A stretch of 64,000 nt of DNA, from NCBI GenBank assembly GCA_012931725.1, contig CM022948.1, forward strand, positions 70,162,444-70,226,443, read 5' to 3'. A program made the translations under genes and the position numbers. The notes beneath the pieces are model-generated. The model was not told the DNA's origin and did no database searches. It saw only the letters and a program-made list of their open reading frames with translations. The DNA is from Litsea cubeba (lineage: Eukaryota > Streptophyta > Magnoliopsida > Laurales > Lauraceae). This document shows positions 10,178 to 22,255 of this stretch, in pieces (position 1 is the first letter of the stretch; each line of letters opens with the position of its first letter).

Positions 10178-11290
10178 CAACTTGACAAAGCAACAGGAGG
10201 GCATCAAAACAGAGCACAAAAGCATGGATTAAACACTAAAACATGCCAAAGAGGAAAGCATTTCCAAAAGGTAAAGGGAATAAAAGAACGTGGCAGTTCT
10301 CCCTAATAGCTATAATGCAAAGACAGGAAGCATCCAAGGCGGAGCAAACACCAAAGACCCACAGTTGGGTCAACTAAGAAACACCCACAGGTCGGTCAAG
10401 CTAATGAAGACCACAGCTTGAGCTAAGCAAAGGAAGAGCCAAAAAGCAACTCCAAAAACTCTTGAATAAAACTGAACAAATGGATCAGCTATCATGACTG
10501 TTGATTGTGTTAAAATTATTTAGGTTCCTTGCAACTCTACTCCAAAGAGATGTGGAGTCATCGAAATTGTGGCAAACATAGCAGTTGAAAGCAGAAGTCA
10601 AAACTGTTAGCTTTCTTGCATGAAATCGTCGTGTTCAAGGGGAGTTTGCAGGGTCCTTAAGAGCATTTATGATTGTTTTGCTATCTGTGTATATTGATAG
10701 TTGTTTTAAGTCCTTCAGAGCCCCTTTTATAATGGAAAGCAGGCTTCTGCAGGTCGAGCTTGGTGAAGATGGAGGACATGCAGACAGAAGCCAGCTGCAC
10801 TCCAATGAATTGAGCCAAACATCAGTTGGTGACTTCCGGTGCATAAGTCTCCCAGTGAAGCAAGAGATTCTGGGCGATGGCAGGTTATTCCACACCAAGG
10901 GAGCCCAATTAAGATGAGAGACGCTAGGTCTGAGTTCTTCCCAAGCTTTACGAAGAGGGACATTGGAGCATAGGATGGATTTCCATGTTAGACCATCATG
11001 GATCCTGGCTGTTGTAGGATGCACAGTAGAGATATATGGTGCGGAGACAAAACTGAAGCTCTGAGGGGAGGTGAGAAGGAATGTTCCAAGACCCATCCAC
11101 GACGATGGAGTCGACTGAGACATCTTCAGCTATGAAAGAGCTAGATGGCTTTTGAATAATCCTTTTTTTAAATGCAAGATCCCAGCCAGCCAAGATGTGA
11201 TGAGTCGGGCCCACTATCCAAGGTGCACATATAACGCCATGTTCTGTACTTGGATGTTTCTGATGGGGCCTTGGACAAGGTCTCAAGGTG
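10175..11290 (-). mobile_element. L1-type LINE remnant, C-terminal part
   Basis: Minus-strand frames (about 11286-10996 and 11123-10635) keep pieces typical of plant L1 ORF2 ends. One is the zf-RVT region (WAPLVWNNLPSPRISCF, then LMHRKSPTDVWL). The other is an RNase H-like piece (KQLSIYTDSKTIINALKD). The pieces are split between frames by frameshifts, and no reverse transcriptase core is visible. The left part (10175-10620) would be the 3' untranslated region. The remnant abuts the (TA)n of the neighbouring DNA element. Confidence 0.65.
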
Positions 11291-12050
11291 CTGACCGAAA
11301 CACTCCTGCATAGATCATGCCTTTTGGCTCACAAAAATCACTTGACATGGTCTAAGACCTCACACTTGAATTGGACGGATTAATGCCTCCTTTTAGGTCC
11401 TTATTTGACTTTGATCAGGTAATTTAAGGCACGTTTGTGTAGTGTTTGTAAGAAAAGAAGTTTTTAAGTTTTCGTTCGAGCTTCCACTATTCCATTGAAT
11501 GGAGCATCCTTTTTAACCCACTTATGAAAAAGCATTTTAGTAGAAAAGCAATAAATCTAACAGTTTTTTTTTTTTTTAAAAGAGTTTCCTTTTCGAAGTT
11601 CCAAATTGTCTGCACTATATATTTGAATTCGAATCTCTTAAAATCCTAGAAAACTTAACTATGGCAACAAATCTCCTAAATATCAGGCATAAATATCCTG
11701 ATTTTACACTATATTCAAATCTCATTATAGAGAGACGGATCGGGGGAAATCAGAAACAGACGATATTCTCATAAATTTTTATTTTTCTCTGCTAGTCTTC
11801 TTCTTTGGCATTTGTATGCTTTTAGATTGAAAGATATTCCACCAATACTAAAGAGAACAAAGATGATAAGCCAAGGAAATAAAAAAAAAAAGAAGAAGTA
11901 TGATCTATATATTAATTATCTACAATATAATAGATGGGCCATTAGTATCAATTGTGCCTATTTTTATTCTAATTTACACGTCTATGGCCATCAAATATAG
12001 TTGGTTCCCATGAAATAGAGAAATAGGCTTCCGGTGGGCTTACCCCTTGT
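11291..12050. other. No gene seen
   Basis: AT-rich non-coding DNA with a T-run near 11563-11576 and an A-run near 11880-11891. No recognised element boundary. Confidence 0.4.
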
Positions 12051-12164
12051 AAGTTTTCCTCCTTTCTAAAGGGAGGAAAAGTTGTCTTATTGCCACATTA
12101 CCCTAACAAGTTTTCCTCCTTTCTAAAGGGAGTAAAAGTTGTCTTCTTGCCACATACCTAGATG
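12051..12164. repeat. 57-bp tandem duplication with hairpins
   Basis: Copies at 12051-12107 and 12108-12164 start AAGTTTTCCTCCTTTCTAAA. Each copy can fold: TTTTCCTCC pairs with GGAGGAAAA (a G to T change weakens the second hairpin). The unit length equals that at 5471 but the sequence is unrelated. Confidence 0.9.
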
Positions 12165-12237
12165 TATGCTTATTTTGCAAGTTTTCTGCTCCTATAAAAC
12201 CTGGGCTGAGATTTAATCTTGCGTTAGTCAATCTTAC

Positions 12238-12551
12238 GGCATGTTTAGATAGGCAAAAAATAGAGTAGAGTGAAGTTAAATGAGCCCTAACAGTTTAAAA
12301 TTTCAACTCTACCCTTTTCAGATGAATTTCCCCGATATAGATAAAGTAATGTTGTGAGCCACATGTATTATATTTCACTTCAACTCTTAATACTTCCATT
12401 TCATTGATTAAAAGTGGATTCTACTCCAAACCTTAACTTCAAAATAAGCATCCAAATAGAGTGAAGTGAAGTACTCTACGTTAACTTCAACCTACTTCTC
12501 TTCAACTCCACTCCACATGTGAAATCCACTCCTCATTTATCCAAACATGCC
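12238..12551. mobile_element. MITE with GGCATGTTT-GATA inverted ends
   Basis: The left end reads GGCATGTTTAGATAGG and the right end, reversed, reads GGCATGTTTGGATAAA. Further in, both arms hold GTGAAGT/AACTTCAACTC words in opposite orientation. It is about 314 bp with no coding capacity. Flanks are TTAC on the left and CTCA on the right, compatible with a decayed 3-bp (TTA/TCA) Harbinger-type duplication but not conclusive. Confidence 0.6.
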
Positions 12552-13931
12552 CTCAGAGGCCTACCCACCTTGGCTGGTAAAAACAAAATATCTCTCTAAT
12601 TAATATATTTGGTAAGACTTTTCTAAAGCCAGTGACTGATCGTTGTTAGCACCAAATTTTCTTTTTCATAAATGGGGACTTCATTAAAGAAAAAAAAGGG
12701 AAAATAAAAGGCTACATTCGATCGTATCAGGTCAACAACCAATCCGTGAAGTCAGAAGACCGTTCAACATTGAATTTTGGCCCAGACCTAACCTGTTTGC
12801 ATCCTTAGCCTAGGTAATGTAGGCCTCGGAGGGCTTTGGCTAACTCCAAGTCTAATTCACATATATTAAGGGCAAAGCAAGGACAACCTTCGGCTTGGCC
12901 CTTTGACAACCCTAATGATAGCCTTCTATATAATAATTTATGATTTATGGTAATGTATTTCAAAATGTTCATTTTCATTTAAATGGGTCCCCGATTCTCT
13001 GATTACCCGGAGGTTTCGACCAGTTAAAAATCGAATTTGTGTCCTTATTTAGGCCCCAATAAGTAAACGGGTCCGGGTCCTTTTTTCGGACCTATAACCT
13101 CAACAGGTTTGGGTTGGTTCCACCTTGGTTTTTGATCCGTGGAGCGGGACCCGACATATTACTTCAACTTTCGAGAATCTCTCCTAAAATTTAGTTTTTT
13201 TTTCCTCCCATATCATTTTCTATTTAGACCCGGACTCAAACCATATACGGTTCCGGTTTTAAAACCAGAAACGAGTTCCACACGCATTCCAATTCCACTT
13301 TCTCATTAACGGTGCTGGTTTACTCGGTTGGAACGTACCCATTTACATATCCCTATGAGATGATAACCTTCACATTGAAAAGTCACTTTTGCACTCTCTC
13401 TCACTCTAAAAAATGAAAGTGTCCCTCACAATTTTGGTGAGGGAATCCCTCACTTGAATATCTCTCATTAACTTATGTCAAAACGTTTGTTTCCTTTCAC
13501 AATTGAGGTTTGCATTCCAAGTGTGAGGAATATTCTTAACATCATGATGAAACATTTCTTTCCGTTCACCACTTTTTTGGTAGAATTTCCATTCACAATT
13601 GAGGTACTTGAGCAATCATAACGATAAAATGTGCTCATAATGCAAACGGACAAGGCTTTGATGGTGATACAACTTAGAATCATATGTCCTGAAAAATGTG
13701 CTCTGCAATTTAAAATCACAACGTCATGAAAAATGTGCTCGAATGCAATTTAGATATGTGTATATGACATACCATGCATAGGAAAATATTATCCTCTAAG
13801 TCCAATTTAACAACTTTAATCAGTGCAGCCTTTTTGATAATTTTTTCATCCATGATCTAACGTGAGGCATAATTCTATGCTCAATTGCTCATTGGACCTT
13901 CACTCACTGTTGGATTGAATCAAAAAAAGGA
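12552..13931. other. No gene seen; GGGTCC-rich repeat-like segment
   Basis: The part 13060-13340 is rich in GGGTCCGGGTCC, GGACC and CGGTTCCGG words as found in hAT-like subterminal regions, but no paired ends were found. A small hairpin CCCTCAC/GTGAGGG lies at about 13424-13444. Confidence 0.35.
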
Positions 13932-14001
13932 TTTACAGTTAAGATGCTGTTAAACTTAAAGACCATTTTACAGTTAAGATGCTGTTAAACTTAAAGACCA
14001 T
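13932..14001. repeat. 35-bp perfect tandem duplication
   Basis: TTTACAGTTAAGATGCTGTT plus 15 more bases occurs at 13932-13966 and again, unchanged, at 13967-14001. Confidence 0.9.
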
Positions 14002-14227
14002 TAAATTAAGGACTAAAATAATTGAGTGGGTCTGATTTTTTTGTCTTCCCTTGTCATAAAGTAACCTTTCCAGCTACTCTCCTCCCATTCTAGACATCCA
14101 TCTAAGTGAACCATCAAAGTCAGTGGCATCATGAACAATAACACCGATCCTTATGCAATTTCATGTATACACTGCAAAAGAATACAATTAACACAATTCT
14201 TTTCCTCCTACTAGAGACCGGGTTTCT

Positions 14228-14272
14228 ATCAACGATCAGATGTAGAGGATCGAACTGGATCTGATCGTTGAT
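14228..14272. repeat. Perfect 14-bp inverted repeat (hairpin)
   Basis: ATCAACGATCAGAT (14228-14241) pairs perfectly with ATCTGATCGTTGAT (14259-14272) across a 17-base loop. No terminator or RNA gene context is evident in this plant sequence. Confidence 0.8.
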
Positions 14273-14439
14273 CGCCATTCATATGATCCAAAGAAAGACA
14301 TGATCAATTTTGAACAGTGTAGATCAATCTAAAAGAGAAAAAAATAATTGTTATAAACAAATGGATTTCGATCATCCCCAGCATATTTAGGGTTTTTAAA
14401 AATAAGGTGTAGGATCAATATTGCTATCAAAAGAAATCC

Positions 14440-15630
14440 TATGACTCGCCCTCCAATAGGCCACAAATAGCCCCATATTTGGCCCAAAGTAGTTCTAGAA
14501 AAGAGTCGAATATAGGTCCAAATTTGACCAGAACTGCGCTAAAAAAATAGCTATAATTCGGGCCTAATTCCAATCTATAAAAAGCCAATTTATTAGGTTA
14601 AAAACTAGTCTGAATCGCGCCCAAAACAAGGCCGATAGACAGCCCAGAACCAGTCTTCGACAGGCCCAAAGATCAGCTCAATTGGGGCCCAAATATGTCC
14701 CTAAAATTGTACCAAACAGGCCCAATATGAACCCCAATGAAGGCGTAAATTAGGCCCAGTTTCCGCTAGTGACAGGCCTAGAGAACCGATCCATTTCAAT
14801 CCCTAAAACAGGTCCATATTGGGTCTTAACATTTAATCCTAAATAGCCTCAAGATTAATTCTTATTCAGGCCCTTACACTAAATAAAAGCAGGCCCTCAT
14901 AAGGCCATGAACCTGGTCCAAGGTAGGTATTTAATCTGTGTCAAGATGGGCCCCAAAGCAGTTTCATTTTCAGAAGCATACCAATATATAACGAACCTTA
15001 CTATATACGGGCCCATAGCCAACTGTATCAGTCCTAATATCTGACAGAAAACAGCACACAAAAGTGTTCGCTTCAGGTCAAATATTTGATATTAAAACAG
15101 GCCATTGAACAAGGGCCATTGGTGACATTTTGGGGCTTTGAACAAACCCTAAATCCGTTCCCTTTTGGGCCCAAAAATTGGTCTAAAAGGCTTTAAATTT
15201 AATCCGACTAGGGCACATTATTGATCCACAAAGGGAGATTAATGTATGCTGCAATAGGGCTAAAATAGGGCCTTAGTATGATGTAAGACTGGCCCTAAAA
15301 AGAGAGAGAAATCGGTCTTATGTTCTGGGCCTGAGAAGTTTAATGAAGCACCAAGACAGTTCCTTATTGCTGGTCTAGAATGGGCTCAATTTATATCCAA
15401 AAAAAGACCTAAATAAGGAATGTTTATTACTCAGTAATGATCCCAAAACTGGCCCAATAACTAAGCCGGAATAAGCCCAGAAGTCTAGTTCATTAAACTG
15501 GGCCTAAAAATAGGCCCAGGATGGGCTCAAAACAGACACCAATTGTGGTTTACAACCAAGCCCTAAAAAGACCTAAACAGTGCCGAAATTGGTCTTCAAC
15601 ATGGGCCCAAGACTATTAGATGTTATGGGC
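14440..15630. repeat. Degenerate GGCCC(A/T)-motif array, about 1.2 kb
   Basis: Words such as AGGCCCAAA, GGGCCCAAA, GGGCCTAA, AGGCCCTTA and TGGCCCTAAA recur roughly every 30-40 bp, some 35 times, nearly all in the same orientation (GGCCC followed by A/T). The sequence between the motifs is AT-rich and not obviously conserved. Stops occur in all frames. It may be an ancient tandem array worn down around a conserved core. Confidence 0.6.
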
Positions 15631-17684
15631 CAGGAAAATACTCAATCACTCTCTATTTCATGCACAAGGTAATTTTTCAATTAGGCCTTAATTTCCTATA
15701 TATTGAATCCACGTTTGGTAAAGGTGAAAAGTGGCTGCACAGAATCCTTGGGTCTCTGTTTCCGATTATTCCCACGGCAGTTCCTCCCCCTGTTAGACAT
15801 TGCAAACCCAACCTATCGAAGAAAGCGGCGCTACACTGCACACTGGCAGTAAAGTAAAGAGGAAGTTACTAGTTTTGCCTTTGGAACCCTATTTTTTTGT
15901 TCCCACAATCACGATCCAAACTATTAATCACGTTTAGAATGTTCAAAACAATTAGTAGGCCAGAAATTAGCCATTGACTCATCATATATTTTGAGATATT
16001 TGCAAAACAATCCAGACCATTGGATCATGATTTTCAGAATTATGTGGGCCGCATTTGCAAAATCCGACCTGTCCATTCTCTCAAGAAGGCTTCTAATGGT
16101 TATGAGGTCAAATTTCACAGTGTGGTTCATCATGGATCATGATATTTTGACCATTGATTTTCCACAGTGTCCAAAGGGAAGAAGAAGACCCGCGATAGTC
16201 GCATAAGTTGTTTGGAACCGACAATCATTATTTGAACCGATAGTCATCAATAAAGTGCCCAAAATGACAATGTGCTCAAATCTCAGCGGTTGATCCCTCG
16301 TAGATCATGAGATATTTATAAAACATTTCAGACCCTAAAATTGAATTTTTTTTTGGTACCCATGGGCCCCTTTTGCACTATTATAACCTTTCAAATTCTT
16401 TAGAGAGCTAAAATTAGCTATGGGGTGCAAGCTTAGGTCTTGATTTTTCATATATTTTGATAAATTTTCAAAGAACTTATAACATCACACATCCTATGTA
16501 TGGTAGGAATCCTCTCTTTTACCAAATATGAGACTTTCCTCATAAATCCTCTCTGAGTATATCTTGATCCTAATTCCTAGGAGATCTCTTCTTACAAAAC
16601 GTTCCCTTAACAATGGCCTGGGAGAGGAGAGGTTGGGGCCAACTAGTAAGTTCATGAATATGGCTTTAATCTACTGACCAAAAGTTTACATATATTCTTG
16701 TACAACACATTGGTGAGAGAGACACTTGGGGCAGGCAATTTTTAAGAATGAGCGCAATGAATGTCTGCATTACTTGTTATATAAGCAATCCAGCATCTTG
16801 GATGAAAATTTTTGATGGCTAGGGAAGCACCCGGATTTATGATGGGCTAGGGCCCTTTAGGGAGCTCATTTCCTCAAGGAATGTCTGCTTAATTTACTTG
16901 CTCCCCCTTTTAAAATAGGACCAGACCGTTTTACTATTTGTGGAGCATACATTTTCTGCAATTAGAAAATCAGATGGTATCCACAATTGGATAGGTTGAG
17001 TGGTCAGGACCACAGTTCCTTTCGCTTTTTGAGCTAGATGCCTTGGTATCCACCCCTGATTCCCCCCTTCTTCAAGAATCGAACGTTGAATTCATTAATG
17101 CTATCACCTTGGGGCCACAAGGGTGTTTATCCAGTTTCGGGATCCGAAAAAATTAGTCCAACCTAAAGAATTGTGAACCCTCCCTCTTATAGAAAAAAAA
17201 TAAAAATTACTACCATAATCATCATCATCAACATCATATTATTATTTTGTAAATTTGTTAGTCTCATGAATCATGTCTGTCCATCAGTCCACTGACTCGT
17301 GCAGCAAGTGGCGAGTTGGGAGTTTCTGGTTCTCATTCAAGACACATTGTTGTGACCCCATCCATGAGACACTTGTGACAGAGAGTTGAGGATGCATTCA
17401 TTAGTCAAAACTCCACCATGGCCTAAAACTCACACTCATCCGATGACACCTCTAACCATTCGAGTGGTGGCAATTTCATGGCAATGCTACTTCACGGTCA
17501 AACCAAAATTGTTAGAATCCTCTGCCAAGGGCTGTTTGTTTTGAATTGATGTGCTAGATCTAAAAAGGACAAAAGAAATTACCAAGGGCTGTTTGTTTTG
17601 AATGGATTGAATGTAATATGAATTAATGTTCAATTACACTCAAACAAAAGGTTTCTATTGAGGTGAGGGGTGCATGATATAAGG
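15631..17684. other. No gene seen
   Basis: Non-coding DNA. The frames at 15660-15857 and 15991-16206 resemble nothing known. The stretch 15900-16320 contains several CAGACCATTGGATCATG-like phrases common in plant intergenic repeats. Confidence 0.4.
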
Positions 17685-18190
17685 TGATGAGTCAGGCCCA
17701 AGTGGCCTAGAATATGATGAGCCAGATCCAAATCCACCAGGGAAGCCCAGGTCCAGATCCACGGAGTGACCAAGTCAAGGCAGGCATCTACGTCGCTTTG
17801 GAAGCAGTCCCGCTTCTACCAATCTCGCGAAGAAACTCTCACCTGCCCTCCACCTTGCTCGTTCCTCGAAGACACGTATGAGGCTCCAAGCCCTCCGCCT
17901 TGCTCGTTCCTCGAGGACACGTCTGAGGCTCCAGGCTCCAGAGAGACGTTGTTGCATCCCATCTGTTGGGGAATGGTTATAAATTGAGGGTCTCCTCATC
18001 ACTTGAGGGCCAATGACTACATGCCTTTACTACCTTTCTCATACCTGTAACCTCTCACCATAATCGAAGATCTCCATTTTGAAGTGGACGTAGGTCACTC
18101 TTGACCGAACCACTATAACTCTCTCTCATTTTATTACCGCATTTAATACTTTCATTAATACCTTGACGGGTGGTGTCCGAATCTATTTTT
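17685..18190 (+). mobile_element. Solo LTR-like sequence
   Basis: Starts near TGATGAGTCAGGCCC. It continues through TATAAATTG (about 17979) and the phrase GGACGTAGGTCACTCTTGAC-CGAACCAC, and ends CTTGACGGGTGGTGTCCGAA-TCTA followed by TTTTGGCATCA. These are hallmarks of plant LTR U5 ends next to a primer-binding site of the TGGCATCA type. No internal domain or second LTR follows, so it is probably a solo or decayed LTR. Boundaries are approximate. Confidence 0.5.
17846..17935. repeat. 45-bp tandem duplication in LTR-like block
   Basis: Copies at 17846-17890 and 17891-17935 share CTTGCTCGTTCCTCGA-GACACGT-TGAGGCTCCA with a few changes. Confidence 0.9.
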
Positions 18191-19222
18191 GGCATCATCA
18201 TAAGGTATATATAAAAATGTAGATGAGATCTGGATTTTTCTAAGATTTGAATTAGTAGCTAGTGTGATGGCTCGATTTCAACCCCCTCTTTATTCATTTT
18301 CAACCAAAGGGAAGGTTATTTGGTGGTCGTTTCTTGATATTCACCTTTTTTTCTTCACTTTTAACCACTTTTAGAAATACAATTTATAGAATTTCTAAGG
18401 AATTCAATTACATGAAATAAATTAACCGTAAAATAGATTTAACACAACTTGTCAACAAAACCACCCTTCCGTTGGGGAGAGATAATTCAAACATAGACAG
18501 CTGGAGAGAGGCTGGGCATTTTTTTAAAGCAAATGCTCTCTCCATTAGAAGGAATAAAATCTTGTATGCCACACTGTCCCTGGAGGAGATAATTCTTCTT
18601 CTTTTCTCCTATTTATTTCATTTGTAGTGATACAAATCTCTCTTTCTTTCATTAAGGGCCTATTTGTTTGTATATAATACATAGGAATTCATGTTGTAAG
18701 TGGTTAGAAATAAATAACTAAAGGTGAATGTCCAAAAATGACCCCCAAATAATAGAATTGGAATAAATGGAAGATGTGAAATGAATAATCAGCCATCACC
18801 CTAGTAGTTCAAAGTCTAGGATAGTCAAGGTCTCATCCACATCACTATCTTATAGCTTTCATCCCTCACCTCACCTCATTCACACCTCATTCTTTAAATT
18901 CCTTCGGTGGAGATCATTTGAATATAAACTCTTATATATCCAATTCCTACATAGTATGGCTCAAGCGAACATGCTACAAGGGATTTTTTTTTTAATTTTT
19001 GTTTTATAATCTCATATGAACTCACTCCTTTTTTTTCATTTACCACATGAGGAGAGTCAAAGTCGTTGCATGATGGATTGTGAAGTAAAACAAAGTGAGT
19101 TGAAAGGTAAAACTCAAATAGTCAGCCCAAAATGTATGGATGATTAAGGTTTCAATGATGGTGGTGGTGGTGGTGAAAGATTTCCATTAATTAATTTGTT
19201 CCTTTGTTCATTATACGAATGT
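18191..19222. other. No gene seen
   Basis: AT-rich. GGGCCTATTTGTTTG at about 18657 resembles a Harbinger-type MITE end, but a clean partner was not found. Confidence 0.35.
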
Positions 19223-19230
19223 CTCATATT

Positions 19231-20027
19231 TAGATTCGGCCTGGCCGGCCCGCCCCGCCCCGTTAGTCAATGGCCCATGGCACGGCTTGTGCCCTGGGTC
19301 GTGCTGAGCACGGCCGACCCATTTCGGCACAGCCCACCGCGGGCCGACCCATCGATAAAAGTCGGCCCACCAAGCATGGCCCGCCTAAAAATGGTTAGTT
19401 TTTAAAAAATTGTCCATCTTAAACCACCCCACCCCCCATAAAACAGTTATATAAGGGGTATTTTGTGTCCTTTTCAAATTTACAAAGTCTATAAATACTC
19501 TAACCCTTCCATTCTCATTTCTCACAAATTTATACAATTCTCTCACTCTCTATACACTTTCTAGCTCTCTCTCAAAGCATTTAACTCTTTCACCCTCTTT
19601 AAGAAGATTTTGGAGGGCTAAAGATCAAGTCATCAAGAGACAAGATTAAAGGGGCCTTCAAATGATCCAGCAGAATACATTAGTGGACCACACATCCGAT
19701 TTTTCACTTTTCCTTCATTGTAATTTGTAAATATACAAGTTTTTTTTATTCTTTTTTATTTTTATTCTCTAAAAAGATTGTAAGGTTTTGAAGGTAATCC
19801 TATTTACAAACCTTTAAGAAATTAAGATCTAAATGGTTATCTTCTCAGTGGAGTAGGTCGAATTTGACCGAACCACTTTGTCATTCTCTGTGCTTATGTT
19901 CTGATTTTTAATTTTATTACCGAAAATACGAAAATAATTATTAAAAAAAAAATTAGAGAGGCACACTCGGCATGGCCCTTGGCAGGCCAGGCGGCCCGGC
20001 CCATGGCCCGCTTGTTTGACGTCCCTA
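19231..20027. mobile_element. Non-autonomous hAT element with perfect 8-bp TSD
   Basis: CTCATATT occurs immediately before the left end (19223-19230) and immediately after the right end (20028-20035). The left end begins TAGATTCGGCCTGGCC; the right end, reversed, begins TAGGGACGTCAAACAAGC. Both subterminal zones are crowded with GGCCCGGCC, CACGGC and GGCCCATGG words in both orientations, as in plant hAT elements. The 797-bp body has no transposase. Positions 19835-19880 (AATGGTTATCTTCTCAGT...) recur in the hAT-like remnant at about 50776. Confidence 0.85.
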
Positions 20028-20035
20028 CTCATATT

Positions 20036-20449
20036 CATGCCTATGACACAGTTTGGGTCACACCATCGGCCAAAGCAGTAAAAACAAAAAAAAAAAAAAA
20101 AAAAAAGGCAAAATCTTGAAGTTTCCATTTACTTTCATCAGTGGAATGGCGGAAAATAGAAATCGTTGCATACCCATTTTTCCCATTAAAACTCTTTCAA
20201 AGTGTATGTTAATATATTAAATTGAGGAAAACTATATATCCTTTATTGCCATTAGTTAACTGCATGACTTTTTCAGCAAAAAGAATATGCCATTTTTCAT
20301 TATTGCGCTGACTTTTGCTCTATCGAACCTATTTACGTCACATGGATACTTATTTATAGGTACAGTTTAGTTTTTCCTCTGGTTATACACCCACCCTACA
20401 CACCCTCATAAAGTCTCTCACCATTAAGTCATTAACCCCACGAGTAATG
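20036..20449. other. No gene seen; A-run
   Basis: A ~24-base A-run lies at 20083-20106. Nothing else recognised. Confidence 0.4.
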
Positions 20450-20576
20450 CTACATGGACATATTTTTTGGCATGAATCTTGGACAAACCCCTGTGTTATT
20501 CCTTAAATATCACTAATATTCAAGGGGTAACATAGGGATTTGTCCAAGATTCATACAAAAAACTATGTCCAAGTAG
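20450..20576. mobile_element. Snap-back MITE, 127 bp
   Basis: Almost the whole unit is an inverted repeat. CTACATGGACATATTTTTTG at the left faces CTACTTGGACATAGTTTTTT on the reverse strand at the right, with arms of about 55 bp around a short centre (AAATATCACTAATATT). A transcript would fold into a long hairpin. No clear target duplication. Confidence 0.75.
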
Positions 20577-20584
20577 ACTTTTTG

Positions 20585-20660
20585 TTAGGGATTGATTCCT
20601 AATTTTTTATGTAATAGGAAGGTGCATGCCTCCCCCACTAAGCTACTTGTGGAGTGGCTT
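20585..20660 (-). mobile_element. tRNA-related SINE fragment
   Basis: On the minus strand, TAGCTTAGTGG (A-box-like) is followed about 38 bases later by GGAATCAATCC (B-box-like), the spacing of an internal RNA polymerase III promoter. The same two words occur with the same spacing at 32251-32320. Confidence 0.45.
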
Positions 20661-21565
20661 CTATATTACTCTAGTATAAGAAAAATTCAGGCAACATCAA
20701 TGGAATGATAAACATGTGACTACTCACGAAAATCATATATTAATTTGGAGAACATCCCTTTTTTCATGACTAAAGTACCTCTTAGGAAATTTCCAAACTA
20801 CCCCCCTCCCTCTCATTCCCTCTCACTTCGTCACTTCCACCCGACGCCCACCTCCGCCTGTGCCCATGCCCATGCCCGGCCCCTCTCCCTCTCCTTCTCC
20901 CTCTCTCCCTGTCTCTCTCCCTGCTCGCCGCCCACGCCCGACCCCCTCCCTTTCCTTCTCCTTCTCCCTCTCTTCATCTCTAGTGAACCCCGACCCACTC
21001 CATCTCTCTCTGTCTCTGTTTTTCCCCCATTCCCCCCTCTCTGTTTCTCTTTCTTTCTTTATTTCCTCTCTCTCACTCCTCCCTGCCACATGGATCAACC
21101 CCCTTCCACATCTATGGGCAAGCAGAGGTCGTCTAACCATAGGTATGGGAGTAACTCCAATCGCCGTTTTCCATCACTCCCTCTCTTACCCTTTTTTGTG
21201 TTTTTTCTTTAGAAGAAGCTCTTGTCCTTTTCTATGAGATATTAGAATATTATTTAAAACGATGACACCGCTGGCAAATAAGAGGAAAAAGATGAAGTGC
21301 TTTCCAACAATCCAGATCTGAAGTGAAGTTGGGAAAGATGGTCGCTTTTGAGTTGAGCATCAAAGGTTTGGATTTCACGATGATTTTTCCATATGCAGCT
21401 ACGGATCCAAGATATTAATAACAAATGGTGCATCCGAGACCTAGATTTCTAAGGATTTTTTTTATACAGAACGGCGATAAATCGACGAATTCTCACCAGG
21501 CATAAGACTTCTAGCTTGACTGCTGCAAAAATGGGGAAACTACAATTTCGTAAGAAACGAGGAAC
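20661..21565. other. CT-rich block, no gene seen
   Basis: 20800-21180 is strongly CT-rich, and the frames through it are composition artefacts. Followed by GC/AT mixed DNA without a recognised product. Confidence 0.4.
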
Positions 21566-21614
21566 GACGCTAGCGTCACTCCTAAGTCAGACACGAGTGA
21601 CGCTAGCGTCACTC
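21566..21614. repeat. Paired GACGCTAGCGTC palindromes
   Basis: GACGCTAGCGTCACTC occurs at 21566-21581. A perfect 20-bp palindrome, GAGTGACGCTAGCGTCACTC, spans 21595-21614. Both are centred on GCTAGC and lie 33 bp apart. Confidence 0.85.
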
Positions 21615-21721
21615 CTCTGAAAGTTTTAAAAAAAATGAGATGAAGGAACCGTGCGGCCCCAACTGCGGGGAACCATTTCGTGCAACGACCAAATAGTGAG
21701 ATTTTTCCAGTAAAAATCTCA

Positions 21722-21836
21722 TATTATTAAGATAAAATAAGTCTAAAAGAAAGAAATTTATTATCTTTGAATTTTAGAATCTTTTAACATGTAATGAAAA
21801 TAAATTAATAAATATAAAATGAGAAGTAAACTTACA
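21722..21836. repeat. Dispersed repeat, copy 1
   Basis: ATTATTAAGATAAAATAAGT through ATAAAATGAGAAGTAAA recurs, with an internal deletion, at 22868-22938. Probably two parts of one decayed element split or duplicated around the intervening DNA. Confidence 0.6.
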
Positions 21837-21902
21837 TAACACAACGACCTCTTCAGTTTAAGACATTGATTATTACACAAGTATGAATGTGTGTCTATAT
21901 AG

Positions 21903-22255
21903 GGGTAGCTCTCCTAAGTTAAAGCTTAGGTTAAGGTAAGCTCAAGTTTGTGGTGGGGCCCACTTGGCGACCCTCATGCGGGTGGTGATAGGGAGATTTC
22001 AAGGACTCCCTGGGACCCTTCTCTTTGTAAAAAATTATTCCCAACTGTGGTTTCTACTATCTCCATCTAGCTCCAAAAGTTTAAAGGTCAACAATCCATT
22101 CGGATCGGTACTCAGTCGATCCAATGGTCCAGTAAATCCGAATCTGACCACAAGCTAGTGGACATGTACAATTGAGGGAGGTCGTGTGTTTGGTTCATTT
22201 AGATGGACCAAGGGTGGGCCCCACAAGCTAAGCTTACAGGATTAAATGGAGAGGT
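21903..22255. mobile_element. Inverted-repeat element, about 350 bp
   Basis: The left arm (GGGGTAGCTCTCC ... GGTAAGCT ... TTGTGGTGGGGCCCAC) is matched in reverse by the right arm (GTGGGCCCCACAA-GCTAAGCTTAC ... GGAGAGGTATGG). The left terminus follows TATATA and resembles the GGGG-GCTCTCCT start of the element at 6198, so it may be a distant relative. Confidence 0.4.

Noticed and set aside
14228..14272. Hairpin as a terminator or RNA gene
   Set aside because: No transcript context; rho-independent terminators are not expected in plant nuclear DNA.
20745..21237. 155- and 125-codon frames
   Set aside because: Pyrimidine-tract artefacts (Ser/Pro/Leu only), no conserved motif.
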